A stretch of 64,000 bases of DNA from Hyposmocoma kahamanoa (GCF_003589595.1 NW_020654810.1:15760275-15824274); one strand, 5' to 3'; numbered from the stretch's first letter, positions 34,339 through 44,856 are shown. Notes: a model not told the origin generated them from the letters alone. Numbers and translations: made by a program.

Positions 34339-34355
34339 TACATATATATACATAC
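34272..34355. repeat. Palindromic (TA)n microsatellite
   Basis: About 44 bases of TA are framed by inverted words GTATGTATATATATGTAATG and CATTACATATATATACATAC. The whole 84-base tract is self-complementary and could extrude as a cruciform. Confidence 0.9.
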
Positions 34356-35404
34356 ACATTATATATATTTATTATTTATATATAAATATATATATAATAA
34401 AAGTTATCGGTGAAAATTCGCGTCAGTCGGGTCGGAGCGGGCGGAATATCTCCTTACCCTGTTTTTATGTTTATTATTATTGGCAATATGATATGCAGCG
34501 GTGTACAGAAAAATTGTTAATAAGTTTATGCGACACCGTTTTATGTTTTTTTACTTATTGTAAGCTACGTATGTTATAAATAAAAAAATATGTATATTGA
34601 ATATTTTATATTGAATCAATATATGCACTACGGCATGAAAAGCACGGATATTTTTGTGTGTGGTACTATTTAACTACCTACTGTCCATGAAAGGGTTAAC
34701 ATTAATTTAATATTTATCAATGTTAACTTATTAAATATCATTATTACATGATACATATATGTATATTACACATTAAACACTAATTGCTGTTGATTCATCT
34801 GAAAGTTCTTTGCAACTTAAGCAACAAGTTAAGATTATATTCGATCAGTTGTCCTTAGGAAAACATCAATTTTCCGTTTCTATAACCGGCTTCTTTTCTA
34901 AGGTGAATTATGCATATAAAGATACTTATTAGCGTCACTCCTATGAACGTTACCGTGAAAAGGATTACGGAACAAAAGTACAATTTCTGATAACAGTGGC
35001 CTCTCTAGCGCGAGTTCCTGTTTGAGTTGGTTATGGCATTCGGTATGCGACCGGACTGGACCCACAGGTTCCTTCGAAGTGTGTTACCTACTCACATCCG
35101 CAGCTTCCAGTTCCTAGCTTTTATTTATGTCACGTGTGCATTCGATGGGATATAAATAATGATCACCGAATAATGGTTACCTTTACGTACATACAATAGC
35201 TATAAAAGCTCAACGATCCAAACACAATGAAGAATATTGCAAAAATTTCAAACAATACCGTTTTAATTTCAAACTTTCATTTATAACACGCATGAATAAA
35301 CCTTAAGAAGGTTATTATACATCGCATTTATTATTTATGTTAATCGATTATTTCTATAACAATCCATCTGTTAAAACAAAGTGTTTAAAGTGTGCAGCGA
35401 GAAT
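34356..35404. other. Intron sequence with a GC-richer patch
   Basis: 34980-35120 is GC-richer and non-repetitive; on the minus strand GGAAGCTGCGGAT is followed by GTGAGTAGG, a possible donor, but no upstream coding phase supports an exon. The rest is plain AT-rich sequence. Confidence 0.35.
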
Positions 35405-36195
35405 AATCCAAAGTAATATTATAAATGCAAAAATAACTCTATCAGTTACGTTTTCACGGTTAAACCGCTAAAACAAATTTAATGAATTTAATATCTATTT
35501 AAGTAAATAATGCCTATTCACTCTCGTCTTGAAAATGCCCAAGCACAGACCACATAATTATAGCATTCAGGGAATAAGTCTGCAGGCAGGCAATTCCACT
35601 CCACAGCTGTTCGCCATATAAATGTGTAACGCAGCAAAGCAATGTGTAAAGCGTAACGCTTCGTGCGAATCTTTGGTATATCCACAATATAGGGGTGGAA
35701 TCAAAAAAGGAATGGAATAAAAATAAAATTTTTAAATATTATTATTAGTAGTAATAGTTACAATTTCTCTTGTTTAATGTTATTTCTTTTAATTTAGCAC
35801 ATATTTATTTTTGTTTTTCCAAAAGAAAGCGCATTATGCTGTGCGATGACTGTAGCCACCTCCGTATAAACCCTTAAAGGGACTGCAGTAGGTAGGTTAG
35901 ATTTAAGAACCAGTGTAAATAATTTTGTTTTGGAAAATAAATTTTAAAAAGGCGGAATTATCCTGTCTCTCTTCAATAATAATCGTGTAATTCAAATAAA
36001 GGTATGGAGATAGACGGGATATATGAGAAGGGCAAAGGCTACTTTTTGTCACAAAAATAAACCTTAGGACTGAAATAGATAATGACAGTTTCTCTGCAGA
36101 ACCAATACAACTATGAAAATTAGTGTAATACACTCGGCTTTTCGAAAGTATTTATTCTACACAGACGAAGTCGCGGGCACCAGCCATTATATAAT
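35405..36195 (-). repeat. Dispersed repeat, family H (two minus-strand pieces)
   Basis: 35405-35480 is the terminal part (on minus: GTGAAAACGTAACTGATAGA...TTTGCATTTATAATATTA) and 35903-36195 a longer copy starting CTGGTGCCCGCGACTTCGTC on the minus strand. The plus-strand copy is at 38325-38605. It is a very common kind of lepidopteran repeat and non-coding. Confidence 0.6.
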
Positions 36196-36770
36196 GTAAG
36201 TATAAATTACCTAAAATGATTTGCATCGATCACTACCATTTACATATAGCCAAAAATTCAAATTTGGCGACAACTATCAACATTACGAGGCAAATAAATA
36301 ATTCATTAATGTAAACAATTTGCTGCCATTATCGATGTCACTGAATTCGAGTCTCATATCTCAACCGACTTGGTTGGACCGTTGTAATCTCATGATCCAA
36401 GTGATCCACTTGCTTAATTTGGTTGGTGCTTTTGTGAATTTGGATATAGAAAGTGAGCCAAGCGTGGATTTATGGGACGCCAAAAACGACGATGGCGACA
36501 ACCTCATTCGATTCAGTTTGGCTCTGTGTTCATATATTTGTATTTTAATCCACTTTAATTAAAGTTTGGTCTTTAAATATGTTGTTAAAGTTTGCACTAT
36601 TTGTTTGAAGTTCAAAGTATGTACGAGTATGAATTGTAGCTAAGGCCATCTAGTCTACCATATTGATATTTGTACATTATTTTGTAAAGCATGTATTAAT
36701 GCAACAAAATACAATTTAAGTTTTGGGTGTAAAAATCGACCAGTTTTATTTGCTCTTGAATCAAATGTAT
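36196..36770. other. Intron sequence
   Basis: Nothing recognised. A plus-strand open stretch at 36320-36562 includes DIESEPSVDLWDAKNDDGDN, but it has no family match I know and no splice support. Confidence 0.3.
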
Positions 36771-37116
36771 GTAGCAGTAGAGCTCATTGTGAAAGAGTTC
36801 GTCCAGGGTAGTACTGCCACCTTATCTAGTTCTGCCGCCAAGCAAGTAAAGTCAGCATTACTGTATTCCGGTTTTGAATGGTAAGGGGTAATTTTACAGG
36901 CCCATGGGTCTTGTCAACTTATGTTTCAGGGTGATGGGCGTAGTGGCAGTGCCCCTCAGATCTTCGAGATTTAAAGCTCTGAGTGGCACTGTAACTGTTA
37001 TGGACAGGCGTGTAGCATACCATCAGGTGTACGACTTGTTCGTGCCGTCATTTGATGTTATAAAAAAAAATCATGAAGTTACTAATATAGATAATATATT
37101 GTCTAGGAATATCACC
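36771..37116 (+). repeat. Family B retroposon plus shared 3' flank
   Basis: Complete copy from GTAGCAGTAGAGCTC to GATGTTATAAAAAAAAA (about 37070), followed by TCATGAAGTTACTAATATAG and onward to ATCACC, which is shared with the flank of the inverted copy at 31263-31622. Other family B copies do not have this flank. Confidence 0.8.
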
Positions 37117-37214
37117 AAACTACACGCCTGTCCATAATAGTTATTATGGACAGGCGTGTAGTTTACCATCAGGCGCACGGCTTGTTCGTCCCGTCACTTG
37201 ATATTATAAAAAAA
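37117..37214. repeat. Perfect foldback made from family B pieces
   Basis: Arms 37117-37139 and 37142-37164 are exact reverse complements (23 bases, AAACTACACGCCTGTCCATA and onward) with a two-base spacer. The right arm continues into a 3' fragment of family B ending GATATTATAAAAAAA at 37214. The left arm is thus an inverted scrap of family B placed head to head with a second fragment. Confidence 0.9.
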
Positions 37215-38324
37215 GAACATGTATATATTTGATTCATTTCTCGAAATCTTTACTAGGAATGAATCCCGTTAAGGTCAATATGTAATAATAGAAATGTATA
37301 TAATTACAGTTCATCAGAGATAGTATTCAATGCTCTTTATTATTCAATGTTCTTTATACAATGGATCGGCAATATGTAAATGAAACATATGATGATAGAT
37401 CTAGCTGTTCTTTTAATAGGTCGCAGCTCACTTGCATGTTATTTCAAAGCCAAATTTGATTATAGCAACAAAAGATTATTTGAAATGGCAATATTGATAA
37501 TTTAATTGGAAGTAATTTAAACCGAACCGCAGACCACATAAGGATCATTAGGTGGGTAAGATAAATGCGTCTCTGTAAAGAAAAGAATCGGAGAAAACCG
37601 CGAATAAAGATAAATGTGTACGTGAGTACATTATTTCAGTTATTGGTATTGTTCAATATACTATCCATTTGTAAGTACTATTTTGTCCGTGAATGGTAGC
37701 AATTTCTATAATTTAGTAATAGAAAACGACTCTAATTTGAGAATATGGTTTATGCTTGCCTGTAGCCATTTAAAAAAAGAAACCATTTAAAAAAAGAAAC
37801 AATGTTTCCATTTTCTATTAATATAAATAATCATAAATGCTACCGTGAGCTCTTTTTGCCTGTAACTTTTGAACCTTTTAACCTGTGTCGTACATTTTCA
37901 ATGAACGATTTTTGGAATTAAGTTATACACTCTCATGAAAAAAGTGGATTCACAAAATTGTGAAATTTGTCATAAAATTGGAGACGTCCAACATTTGTTA
38001 GTGGAATGTTCCAGAAACGAAGACCAGCGCCAGCTATTGACGTTTATATATTAAAACTGAACCGCTCGACGCTCCAACATTAACTTCTTTCAAGGGATTC
38101 TGTCTGAACCCTTGTCAAAATAGACGAAAATGTTCTGTGACAGGGTAAATCAGCGTTACTTAACTTAATACTTTTAATGTAATAATAATTATAAAACCAT
38201 TTTTATTTTAAATTGTATAACAATTAGAAAAAGGTTATGATAGGACTGGCATGTTTTCTGGAACAAAAGTCCTAAAATTAAATAAAGATTTAAAAAAAGT
38301 TAAGAACGGATTTAAATTATAGAA
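37215..38324. other. Intron sequence
   Basis: AT-rich, with the duplicated word CCATTTAAAAAAAGAAAC at 37768-37800. 37930-38110 contains HEKSGFTKL-like broken coding of unknown origin; I do not call it. Confidence 0.35.
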
Positions 38325-38605
38325 TACTAGCAGACTGCTGGTGTCCGCGACTTCGTCTGCACAGAATAAGTATTTCGAGTAGCTTACTGTACTACTTACT
38401 TGAGAAATGATTAGTTCTCCATATAATATTTCATCCCCTATTTCACTCACTTTAAGATTTATTTTTGTGACAAAAGTAGCCTATGTCCTTCTTCTAAGTC
38501 CAATCTATATCTATTCCAAAATTTATCAACTTTAGTACAGTGGCTTATTCGTGAAAACGTAACAGACAGAGTTACTTTCGCATTTATAATATTAGTTTAG
38601 ATAAG
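38325..38605 (+). repeat. Dispersed repeat, family H
   Basis: Starts CTAGCAGACTGCTGGTGTCC and CGACTTCGTCTGCACAGAAT, ends TTTCGCATTTATAATATTAG. Full-length relative to the pieces at 35405-36195. Confidence 0.65.
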
Positions 38606-39561
38606 TCAATAAATAAATTATTATAGCTATGCAAAACGGCTATCACGGCGCTACAAGTTTTTAAAAATGCGTATCATAGATAAAGATTATCACAAAGCAC
38701 CCTAAAACCTACTTGTTAAATTTATAAGATATTGTAAGAAAAATAATGCGTACAGTAAGTTGTCAGTAAAGTTTAGCTTGATTATAATGACAGAATTAAG
38801 ATGACGTAAATTTTGCTGCAGTGTTCTACGAATTACTATTTTTTCAAAATTTGTAAATCACCTATTATTTTACATATTTATGTTACGTTACATACGGTAA
38901 TTGAAATCCTTTCATGTCTTTGATACATCAACATGGAACTAATGAGAATAAATATGATATTTTAAGGTTTCAATTGTTCCACGTGGTACTGAATACATGG
39001 AAATACTGGGATTAAAGACACTGTTGAAGTTAAATCACTAAGAAATACTATTAATGTTTGTTTTCACAGCTTAACACGACAAGGTTACGTCAGACGGAAA
39101 TACCTTGTGATGGGATACATCGAAAATATAGAGTAACTAACCCATATAGTTGAGAAATGGTTTGACGGTACTAATTTTTGAAATGTTACGTGTTTAGAGC
39201 TATTTTCGGTTAAATTGTGTATTTTGAATGAATTTTTGTCCAATTAATTATACACAATTAATTAGATATGCTTGGTTGTGTCTAGGGAAACTGAACTGTA
39301 AATTAAGAAATAGTGGGGCAGATACTTTAATGAATGATATGAGTTGATTTTAGTTAAAGCCATGATATTTATCATAATACTGATTTAAATATCAATGGTC
39401 AGTCTATATATTTCAATATCGATTCTCGATTTCACTGATGATACCCCATCACTGGTTCACGAAGTTTACATTATATCATTCTAATACATATTTTTGTAAT
39501 TTATTAAGGCTTTAGCCAAACTTATAGCCTAAATATGAGTTATTAAAAGTAGTTGTACAGA
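38606..39561. other. Intron sequence, nothing recognised
   Basis: Uniform AT-rich sequence. Confidence 0.5.
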
Positions 39562-39800
39562 GACGGGCTCTGTGGTCGAGTGGCTTGCACACCGGTTTTC
39601 ATGGTGTCACCATCTCTGAGGTCCCGGGTTCGGTTCTCGGCCGGGTCAAAGTAGAAAACTAACTTTTCTATATTGTCTCGGGTCTGGGTATTTGTGGTAC
39701 CGTCGTTGTTTCCAATTTCCATAACGCAATTGCTTTAGCTACTTACTTTGGACTGATTCCAACGTATGTGATATTGTCTAATATTTATTTATTATTATTA
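39562..39800 (+). repeat. tRNA-derived SINE, family D
   Basis: tRNA-like head: A box TGGTCGAGTGGCT and B box GGGTTCGGTTCTCGG. The body reads AACTTTTCTATATTGTCTCG, GGTATTTGTGGTACCGTCG, and a (TTTATTA)n end. A minus-strand relative is at 51930-52146. Confidence 0.8.
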
Positions 39801-39979
39801 GAGTTGTAAATGTAACAAAAACAATAAAGATGAAGTTATAGGTGTAAACTAACTATTACATAATAAGATATCTTAAAATATCACAAAATAAATTAGATAT
39901 TTAGAAGTCTAAAGGTACTAGTATTTACAAATGTTGTAATAAAAGTAAATTTTACGGAGTTTAATTGGGCACATTTTTA

Positions 39980-40008
39980 AAGTAATAATAATAATAATAA
40001 TAATAATA
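39980..40008. repeat. (TAA)n microsatellite
   Basis: About nine TAA units in an otherwise AT-rich intron or flank close to exon 40245-40389. Confidence 0.9.
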
Positions 40009-40244
40009 GAATTGTTTATAGAATAATTTATTGTACAAATGAATAATCTAAAAACTAATTATGCTAATAAATGTAAAATATAACACATATACCTGAACTA
40101 GGAGAATCCTGTATTTCAGGTAAAAAATGTCACAGACTAGAACAGAAATTGACATCATTTCGAGTCGACCGTACTGAACTCTCTTGAAGCCGCCAAGGAA
40201 ATAATTTGTTAGTTTATATTCATTAAAGAACGGAAATGACTTAC

Positions 40245-40389
40245 ATTCCAAACAAGTGGATACATCAACGCGGGCGTAGTACGGCTGGCAATCGCAAACA
40301 CCGCGGTTGCACTGCGAGTGTGAAACACTGCAGTGCTCGTTGGAGTGACAGCTCTCGCCGAGGAGCCTTAAACTTTGTACTTCTATGTT
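40245..40389 (-). CDS. EB/LDLa gene, most 5' exon found: first EB module
   Basis: 145 bases entering in phase 0 after a strong TTATTTTTCTTTCCAG acceptor and leaving in phase 1 at GTAAGT. It encodes NIEVQSLRLLGESCHSNEHC then SVSHSQCNRGVCDCQPYYAR and a final STCLE. The GESCHSNEHC start and GVCDC middle are typical of EB modules. The T left at the donor forms Ser with exon 25332-25463. No Met or signal peptide is in this exon, so at least one exon lies upstream, beyond 40.4 kb. EB modules are known from invertebrate secreted and receptor proteins and their ligands are mostly unknown. Confidence 0.82.
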
Positions 40390-40569
40390 CTGGAAAGAAA
40401 AATAAAATTGACTGTAGCACGCATCCTGGCGACTTGTAGCACGTAGATTTAACAACCTATAGCAAGCACCAGCTCCTACAAAATATTGTTCTAAAGTTAC
40501 TAAGATGTTTATACTTATTATTTGTCGTTTGTATTTTGTGAAGAAAATAAAGCATTATTGTTATTTTTA

Positions 40570-40720
40570 TATTATATAGTCTACTGCTGTGCATAAGCCT
40601 CCTCTCACAATGACGGCTTGGGTCCTAATTCCCACGCCGGCCTAATGCGGATTGGGAGCTTCATATACATCATTAAAGACATCGTGATAAACGTGTAAAG
40701 TCCCCAATTCGCATTGGTCT
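40570..40720. repeat. Dispersed lepidopteran-type repeat fragment
   Basis: CTACTGCTGTGCATAAGCCT, CCTCTCACAATGACGGCTTG and TGCGGATTGGGAGCTTC are words frequent in lepidopteran intergenic repeats. No second copy is in the window, so the call rests on memory. Confidence 0.4.
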
Positions 40721-40797
40721 AAACCCTAAGCTTAAGATATTAAGAAGTAAAATCAAAGTTTAATTTTTTCCCCTGCTTAAACTTACGTTAAGTTCAT

Positions 40798-40836
40798 GTT
40801 GTGAATACGAAAACATAAGTTTTTCGTATTCACAAC
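40798..40836. repeat. Perfect hairpin, 16-base arms
   Basis: GTTGTGAATACGAAAA at 40798-40813 is exactly complementary to TTTTCGTATTCACAAC at 40821-40836 with a seven-base loop. No known element is attached. Confidence 0.85.
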
Positions 40837-40839
40837 TTG

Positions 40840-41900
40840 CTCTAGCTCGCCATTTTTGCTTAGTCCAAGTCAAAGTTCGTTTTATGAATCCCACCCTTAG
40901 AGCCCGTAATAAAAAAACAAGATATTTATTACACAAACGAATTATTCATTTCGTTTAAGTACATGTGTATAGGTAGGTACATACAGGTGATATTTTTCAT
41001 ACCGCGATTTGAAGATGTTTTTAATGTTACATAGACGAACGTTCAGCTACAATCTCTGATGCTAAGCGACGATGTTAGGTACTTATCTATTTATTTATTA
41101 GCAACACTAGCATTATGTTTACAACACAATTTTATCATAAATTGGACTTGGGTGTTCTACATTGTAAACACAACAATTACAAGTGTTGACGGCAATCTCA
41201 AAATAACAAACAAACTACATTAAAAATGTCGACAAATTGACATACATAGATAATTTAAATTACTAGGAATAGAATACACTAGGAAGTTGTAAAGGAACTT
41301 AGATTGTTTTTAGCTATATAATTTAATTTTAAAGTAGTCGATATAATCACTAAATATATCTAAATCAGGAATGCTAACATTTCTTCTGTTGTAAATTTTA
41401 TACATTCTTATAATAGGCGAATTACATCGGATATTAGTACGACAATAGGGAACATGGAAAGTTTTATATGTTTTCGGGGATGTTTATAGGGAACTGACAC
41501 ACTAATTTGCCATAGGTTTGATTCATATCGCCGAGACGTAACGCGACGCGGCGCGGCGTTACGTTAAAATAGGCAATGCAACTTTAACTTTAACCTCTAC
41601 AAAATAAGGCAACATTTCATTAAACAAGCTGTTGCAGAGAGCTGGGGTGGGCGCACTTTAAAAATGCAATATACTATAGAACATATTCTCCACTAAATAA
41701 TGTATACATTTCTTCAAACAACAAAAACATTAGAGTAAAGCCGCGTGACGCGTCGTGCTTCACGACCCCGCCTACTTGTCTCGCCTCTGACAATACAAAG
41801 TGTAATTTAGCTTCTCAACAATAAGGTATATTTCTTTGAAAGGCAGATTGCGTAGTAGATGCAATGTAGTATATAATATTCTGCAGTCTATCTTATTCTT
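40840..41900. other. Upstream intron or flank, nothing recognised
   Basis: AT-rich. A very GC-rich 40-base patch at 41528-41568 (ACGTAACGCGACGCGGCGCG then GCGTTACGT) is partly self-complementary. Confidence 0.4.
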
Positions 41901-41904
41901 CAAG

Positions 41905-42025
41905 ATATTATAATCTGAAAATGATCTCAGATTGAATCTCTTTAAGAGCGTCGCCTTAAGCATGAGCTTAATACGACGCTCTTAAAGAAATTCAAGCCTA
42001 AAAAAGGATAATCTCTGATTATAAG
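41905..42025. repeat. Foldback of about 60-base arms
   Basis: The core is TTGAATCTCTTTAAGAGCGT...TTAAGC / GCTTAA...ACGCTCTTAAAGAAATTCAA at 41932-41995 with a four-base centre. Similarity continues outward (TATAATCTGA against TCTGATTATA). It looks like a foldback MITE. Confidence 0.7.
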
Positions 42026-42392
42026 GGCATCTTAATCTACTTATTACTTTACTCGACTAAAGTAACGTAGTAAGTAGTAAGTGCCGAGTAAAGTAGTAAG
42101 TTGTAGAAATCCTATGTGGCTACGTACTAAAAAATAATTTTTGTTGTACGGTGGAAAAACTTCATACGTCGTCATAAAAAGCCTAACATTTGAGATTTTT
42201 TTTAACAATAGCGTTAATGTGAGAATGGAAAGATAGCTAGTTATCCAGTAGAAAGCATATATCACGTATTTCATCTACGGTTTCTAGTGTAGTGCGATTA
42301 AACTTATATGTATATTGTACTCGATGTTTTTTCTAGTAAAAAAATATATACATAATTTCGTTAAAAAAGAAGATATCTATATTTTTTTTATA

Positions 42393-42598
42393 ATAACGCA
42401 CACACTCAACATAGCCCCGCACTAGGAAAACCCTGTGTCGCGGGTGCCATGAACACACACATAGACAACCACAAATTACACCCAAACTTACGAGAGAAAT
42501 AATGTGGACCATACAAATATTTCTCCCGGCCCGGGAATCGAACCTGGGATTTGTGTGGTAGTCGTTCGTAATGGTAACCGTTCGGCCACAGAGACAGC
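42393..42598 (-). repeat. tRNA-derived SINE, family A
   Basis: Nearly full minus-strand copy: A box TGGCCGAACGG, B box GGTTCGATTCCCGGG, the family body, and tail GCGTTATTATAAAAAAA. Confidence 0.87.
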
Positions 42599-42687
42599 TT
42601 TTAATATTAACCTTAGAACAGTTCAAACTCATGGTACCACGATTTCGTTTAAAAAAGGTAAACGATTCTTTTATAGGGAACTGTATA

Positions 42688-42919
42688 CACACATCAAAAA
42701 AAGTTTGCGATCACTTTTAAAACTTGAAATATTTTTTAATTTCTAAAAATATTTCAAAAACCTCTTTAGTGATACTATTATTTGTTTTTAACTTTAATTA
42801 TTTATTTAATGTTGTACTTTTAACAAAAAAACTATTTATTACATATTTCTTAATAATATTTCCACATATTAAAAATATATTAAGTTTTCAAACTGATCGC
42901 AAACTTTTTTTGATGTGTG
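42688..42919. mobile_element. TA-flanked MITE with 27-bp TIRs
   Basis: 232 bp between TA dinucleotides (42686-42687, 42920-42921). Terminal inverted repeats CACACATCAAAAAAAGTTTG plus CGATCAC agree at 26 of 27 positions. The interior is AT-rich with no frame. TA duplication suggests mobilisation by a Tc1/mariner-type transposase, but the ends differ from those of the neighbouring mariner. Confidence 0.87.
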
Positions 42920-42954
42920 TACGTTTTTACAATAAGATTCCGGAGCATATAATA

Positions 42955-44232
42955 GGGGTTAAAGTATGAAATTGCCGATTTGTACTGAAAATCTAAATTG
43001 TTTATTTTTTAAATTTTTAACAAATTTATTTAATCAAAATAGTTGCCATTATTATCTATACATTGCTGCCATCTAATGGGAAGGTTATTAATGCCTTTGC
43101 GATAGAACTCCGACGATCTAGACTGCACAAACTGTGTGAAAGCATTTTGTACTGCCTCCTGGGAAGAAAACTTCTTGTCACGTAGATAATTGTCCAAATC
43201 ACGAAAAAAATGGTAGTCCGTTGGAGCAAGGTCTGGTGAATACGGAGGATGACGAATGGTTTCTAACTGCAGTTCCTGAAGGGTCAAAATGGTTTCTCGT
43301 GCTGTGTGAGGTCTCGCGTTGTCGTGGAGCAATAATGGTGAAGATCGATTCATGAGTCGGGGCTGTTTTACTGCTAGTTTTGTCAACATGGTTCGGAGTT
43401 CGGCACAATAGACATCTGCCGTTATTGCTTGACCAGATCGGAGAAAACTATAGTGAATAACACCATGCTGAGACCACCAAACAGTTACCATTACCTTTTT
43501 ATTGGTAAGTTTTGCTTTAGGACACTGTTGTGGCATTTGACCTGGGGTCAGCCATTGCATTTTTCTTTTCCGGTTATCATAAAGAATCCACTTTTCATCA
43601 CATGTTACAATTCGATCCAATATTCCTTCATTTCTGTACCGGTTCAACAAGGCAACACAAGTTTCAACACGCGTTTCTTTCTGCAGATCAGTCAAATCAT
43701 GAGGCACCCATTTTTCGTATTTTTTTATTTTATTGATTTGACGCAAGTGAGTCAATATTGTGGGTAAGGTAACGTTAAACCATGCCGCTAATTCCTGGGT
43801 AGTTTGACTAGGATCGGCTTCCACTATCTCTCTTAATTCATCGTTATTCACCTGTGTGGGCGGTCTTCCTCGTGGCTCGTTCTTTAAGTCGAAATTTCCA
43901 TCACGAAAGCGTTTAAACCAAAATCGCACGGTGCGTTCATTAGTAGACCCCTCTCCAAACGCAGCATTGATATTGCGGGCTGTTTCTGCCGCGTTAGTTC
44001 CGCGTCGGAACTCGTATTCAAAAATCACTCGAATTTTCGCAGTATCCATCTTTCTTGTCTAAATTGAATAACAAAAACAATTGAAAGTCGATATTCAAAT
44101 GTTTCAAATTTAAAAAAAAAAATCACAGAAACCATTTGAAAAAAGTTTCATTCGAAAACCTCAAACCATGAAGATTCTATGAAAATTCAAAGAACCTATT
44201 GCAATAAAACGGCAATTTCATACTTTAACCCC
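42955..44232 (-). mobile_element. Complete mariner element, 1,278 bp
   Basis: Bounded by TA on both sides (42953-42954, 44233-44234). The terminal inverted repeats begin GGGGTTAAAGTATGAAATTG and are identical for at least 23 bases. The single frame inside is intact (next entry). Flanking LINE sequence confirms a clean insertion with only TA duplicated. Confidence 0.95.
43030..44049 (-). CDS. Mariner transposase, intact, 339 residues
   Basis: It excises and inserts mariner DNA at TA sites in the nucleus. Residues 1-110 hold two helix-turn-helix units (MDTAKIRVIFEYEFRRG; STNERTVRFWFKRFRDGNFD; then the GRPPTQVNNDELREIVEAD linker, an AT-hook-like GRPP). The WVPHDL linker motif, normally WVPHEL, is near residue 114. 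The catalytic triad is complete: Asp in VTCDEKWILYDN, Asp in LLHDNARPHTA, and Asp in YSPDLAPTDYHFF, the last two separated by 34 residues (D34D). The protein ends WQQCIDNNGNYFD like other full-length members. Length and wording resemble the cecropia-type group related to the human SETMAR transposase domain. There is no stop or frameshift. The start Met at 44049 lies about 180 bases inside the TIR, the usual distance. Confidence 0.95.
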   Translation of the reverse strand: MDTAKIRVIFEYEFRRGTNAAETARNINAAFGEGSTNERTVRFWFKRFRDGNFDLKNEPRGRPPTQVNNDELREIVEADPSQTTQELAAWFNVTLPTILTHLRQINKIKKYEKWVPHDLTDLQKETRVETCVALLNRYRNEGILDRIVTCDEKWILYDNRKRKMQWLTPGQMPQQCPKAKLTNKKVMVTVWWSQHGVIHYSFLRSGQAITADVYCAELRTMLTKLAVKQPRLMNRSSPLLLHDNARPHTARETILTLQELQLETIRHPPYSPDLAPTDYHFFRDLDNYLRDKKFSSQEAVQNAFTQFVQSRSSEFYRKGINNLPIRWQQCIDNNGNYFD

Positions 44233-44370
44233 TAATATTAAGATTACCATTTCCTAAGTTTAAAACTTATATTAAGAGCATTTTAATTGAAAAGTCATAT
44301 TACAAAATTGTAGACTACGTGTTAGATAACGATGCATGGAAAGACAACTGGAGTCTAGATTCCACACAAA

Positions 44371-44856
44371 CAGAGGTCCCAGGTTCGATTCCCGGGCCGG
44401 GAGAAATAGTTATATGGCCTACAATTATTTCTCTCGTGAGGTTGGGTGTAATTTGTGGTTGTCTATGTGTGTGTCCATGGCACCCGCGACCCAGGGTTTC
44501 CCTAGTGCGGGGCTATGTTGAGTGTGTGCGTTAAAAAAAAAACATAATATGTATATATATACAGAATATGATGATGGTTATCATTGTGACAAACAATTTA
44601 AAAAATGCTGGGAAAATGCTAGAATATACTGGGTGACCTTCTGATGGAGTCTGGGAGAGCATTCCAGAGACGTATAGATTGGAGAGTGAAGGAGTCATAC
44701 ATGAAGCCAGAATGAAAGAGAGGTACAGTGAGAGTGAATTCATGGATTGAAGACGGAGGTTGTGAGAGTCCCCGAGTTATTGAAATTTACATTTTAAGTA
44801 TTCTGGATAGTGAGGATTGAAAAGAATAGAGTACAACGTTATTATTATTATTATTC
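44371..44856 (+). mobile_element. 5'-truncated SINE A with transduced 3' flank
   Basis: 44371-44532 is family A starting within the B-box side of the head (CAGAGGTCCCAGGTTCGATT), so the A box is lost. From the A run at 44533 to 44841 comes antisense LINE sequence almost identical to 33714-34012 inverted, and then a (TTA)n tail at 44839-44856. The arrangement SINE, LINE antisense end, new tail is what a read-through SINE transcript would give after retrotransposition. It sits inside the LINE at 42610-45015. Confidence 0.85.

Noticed and set aside
34217..34579. Tyr/Ile-rich open stretch of 120 codons
   Set aside because: It is the translation of the (TA)n microsatellite.
34980..35120. Extra EB exon suggested by TGC GGA TGT and a GTGAGT donor
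   Set aside because: The frame is closed by stops on both sides within 40 bases.
43199..43767. Other open stretches within the mariner
   Set aside because: They are alternate-frame or antisense shadows of the intact transposase.
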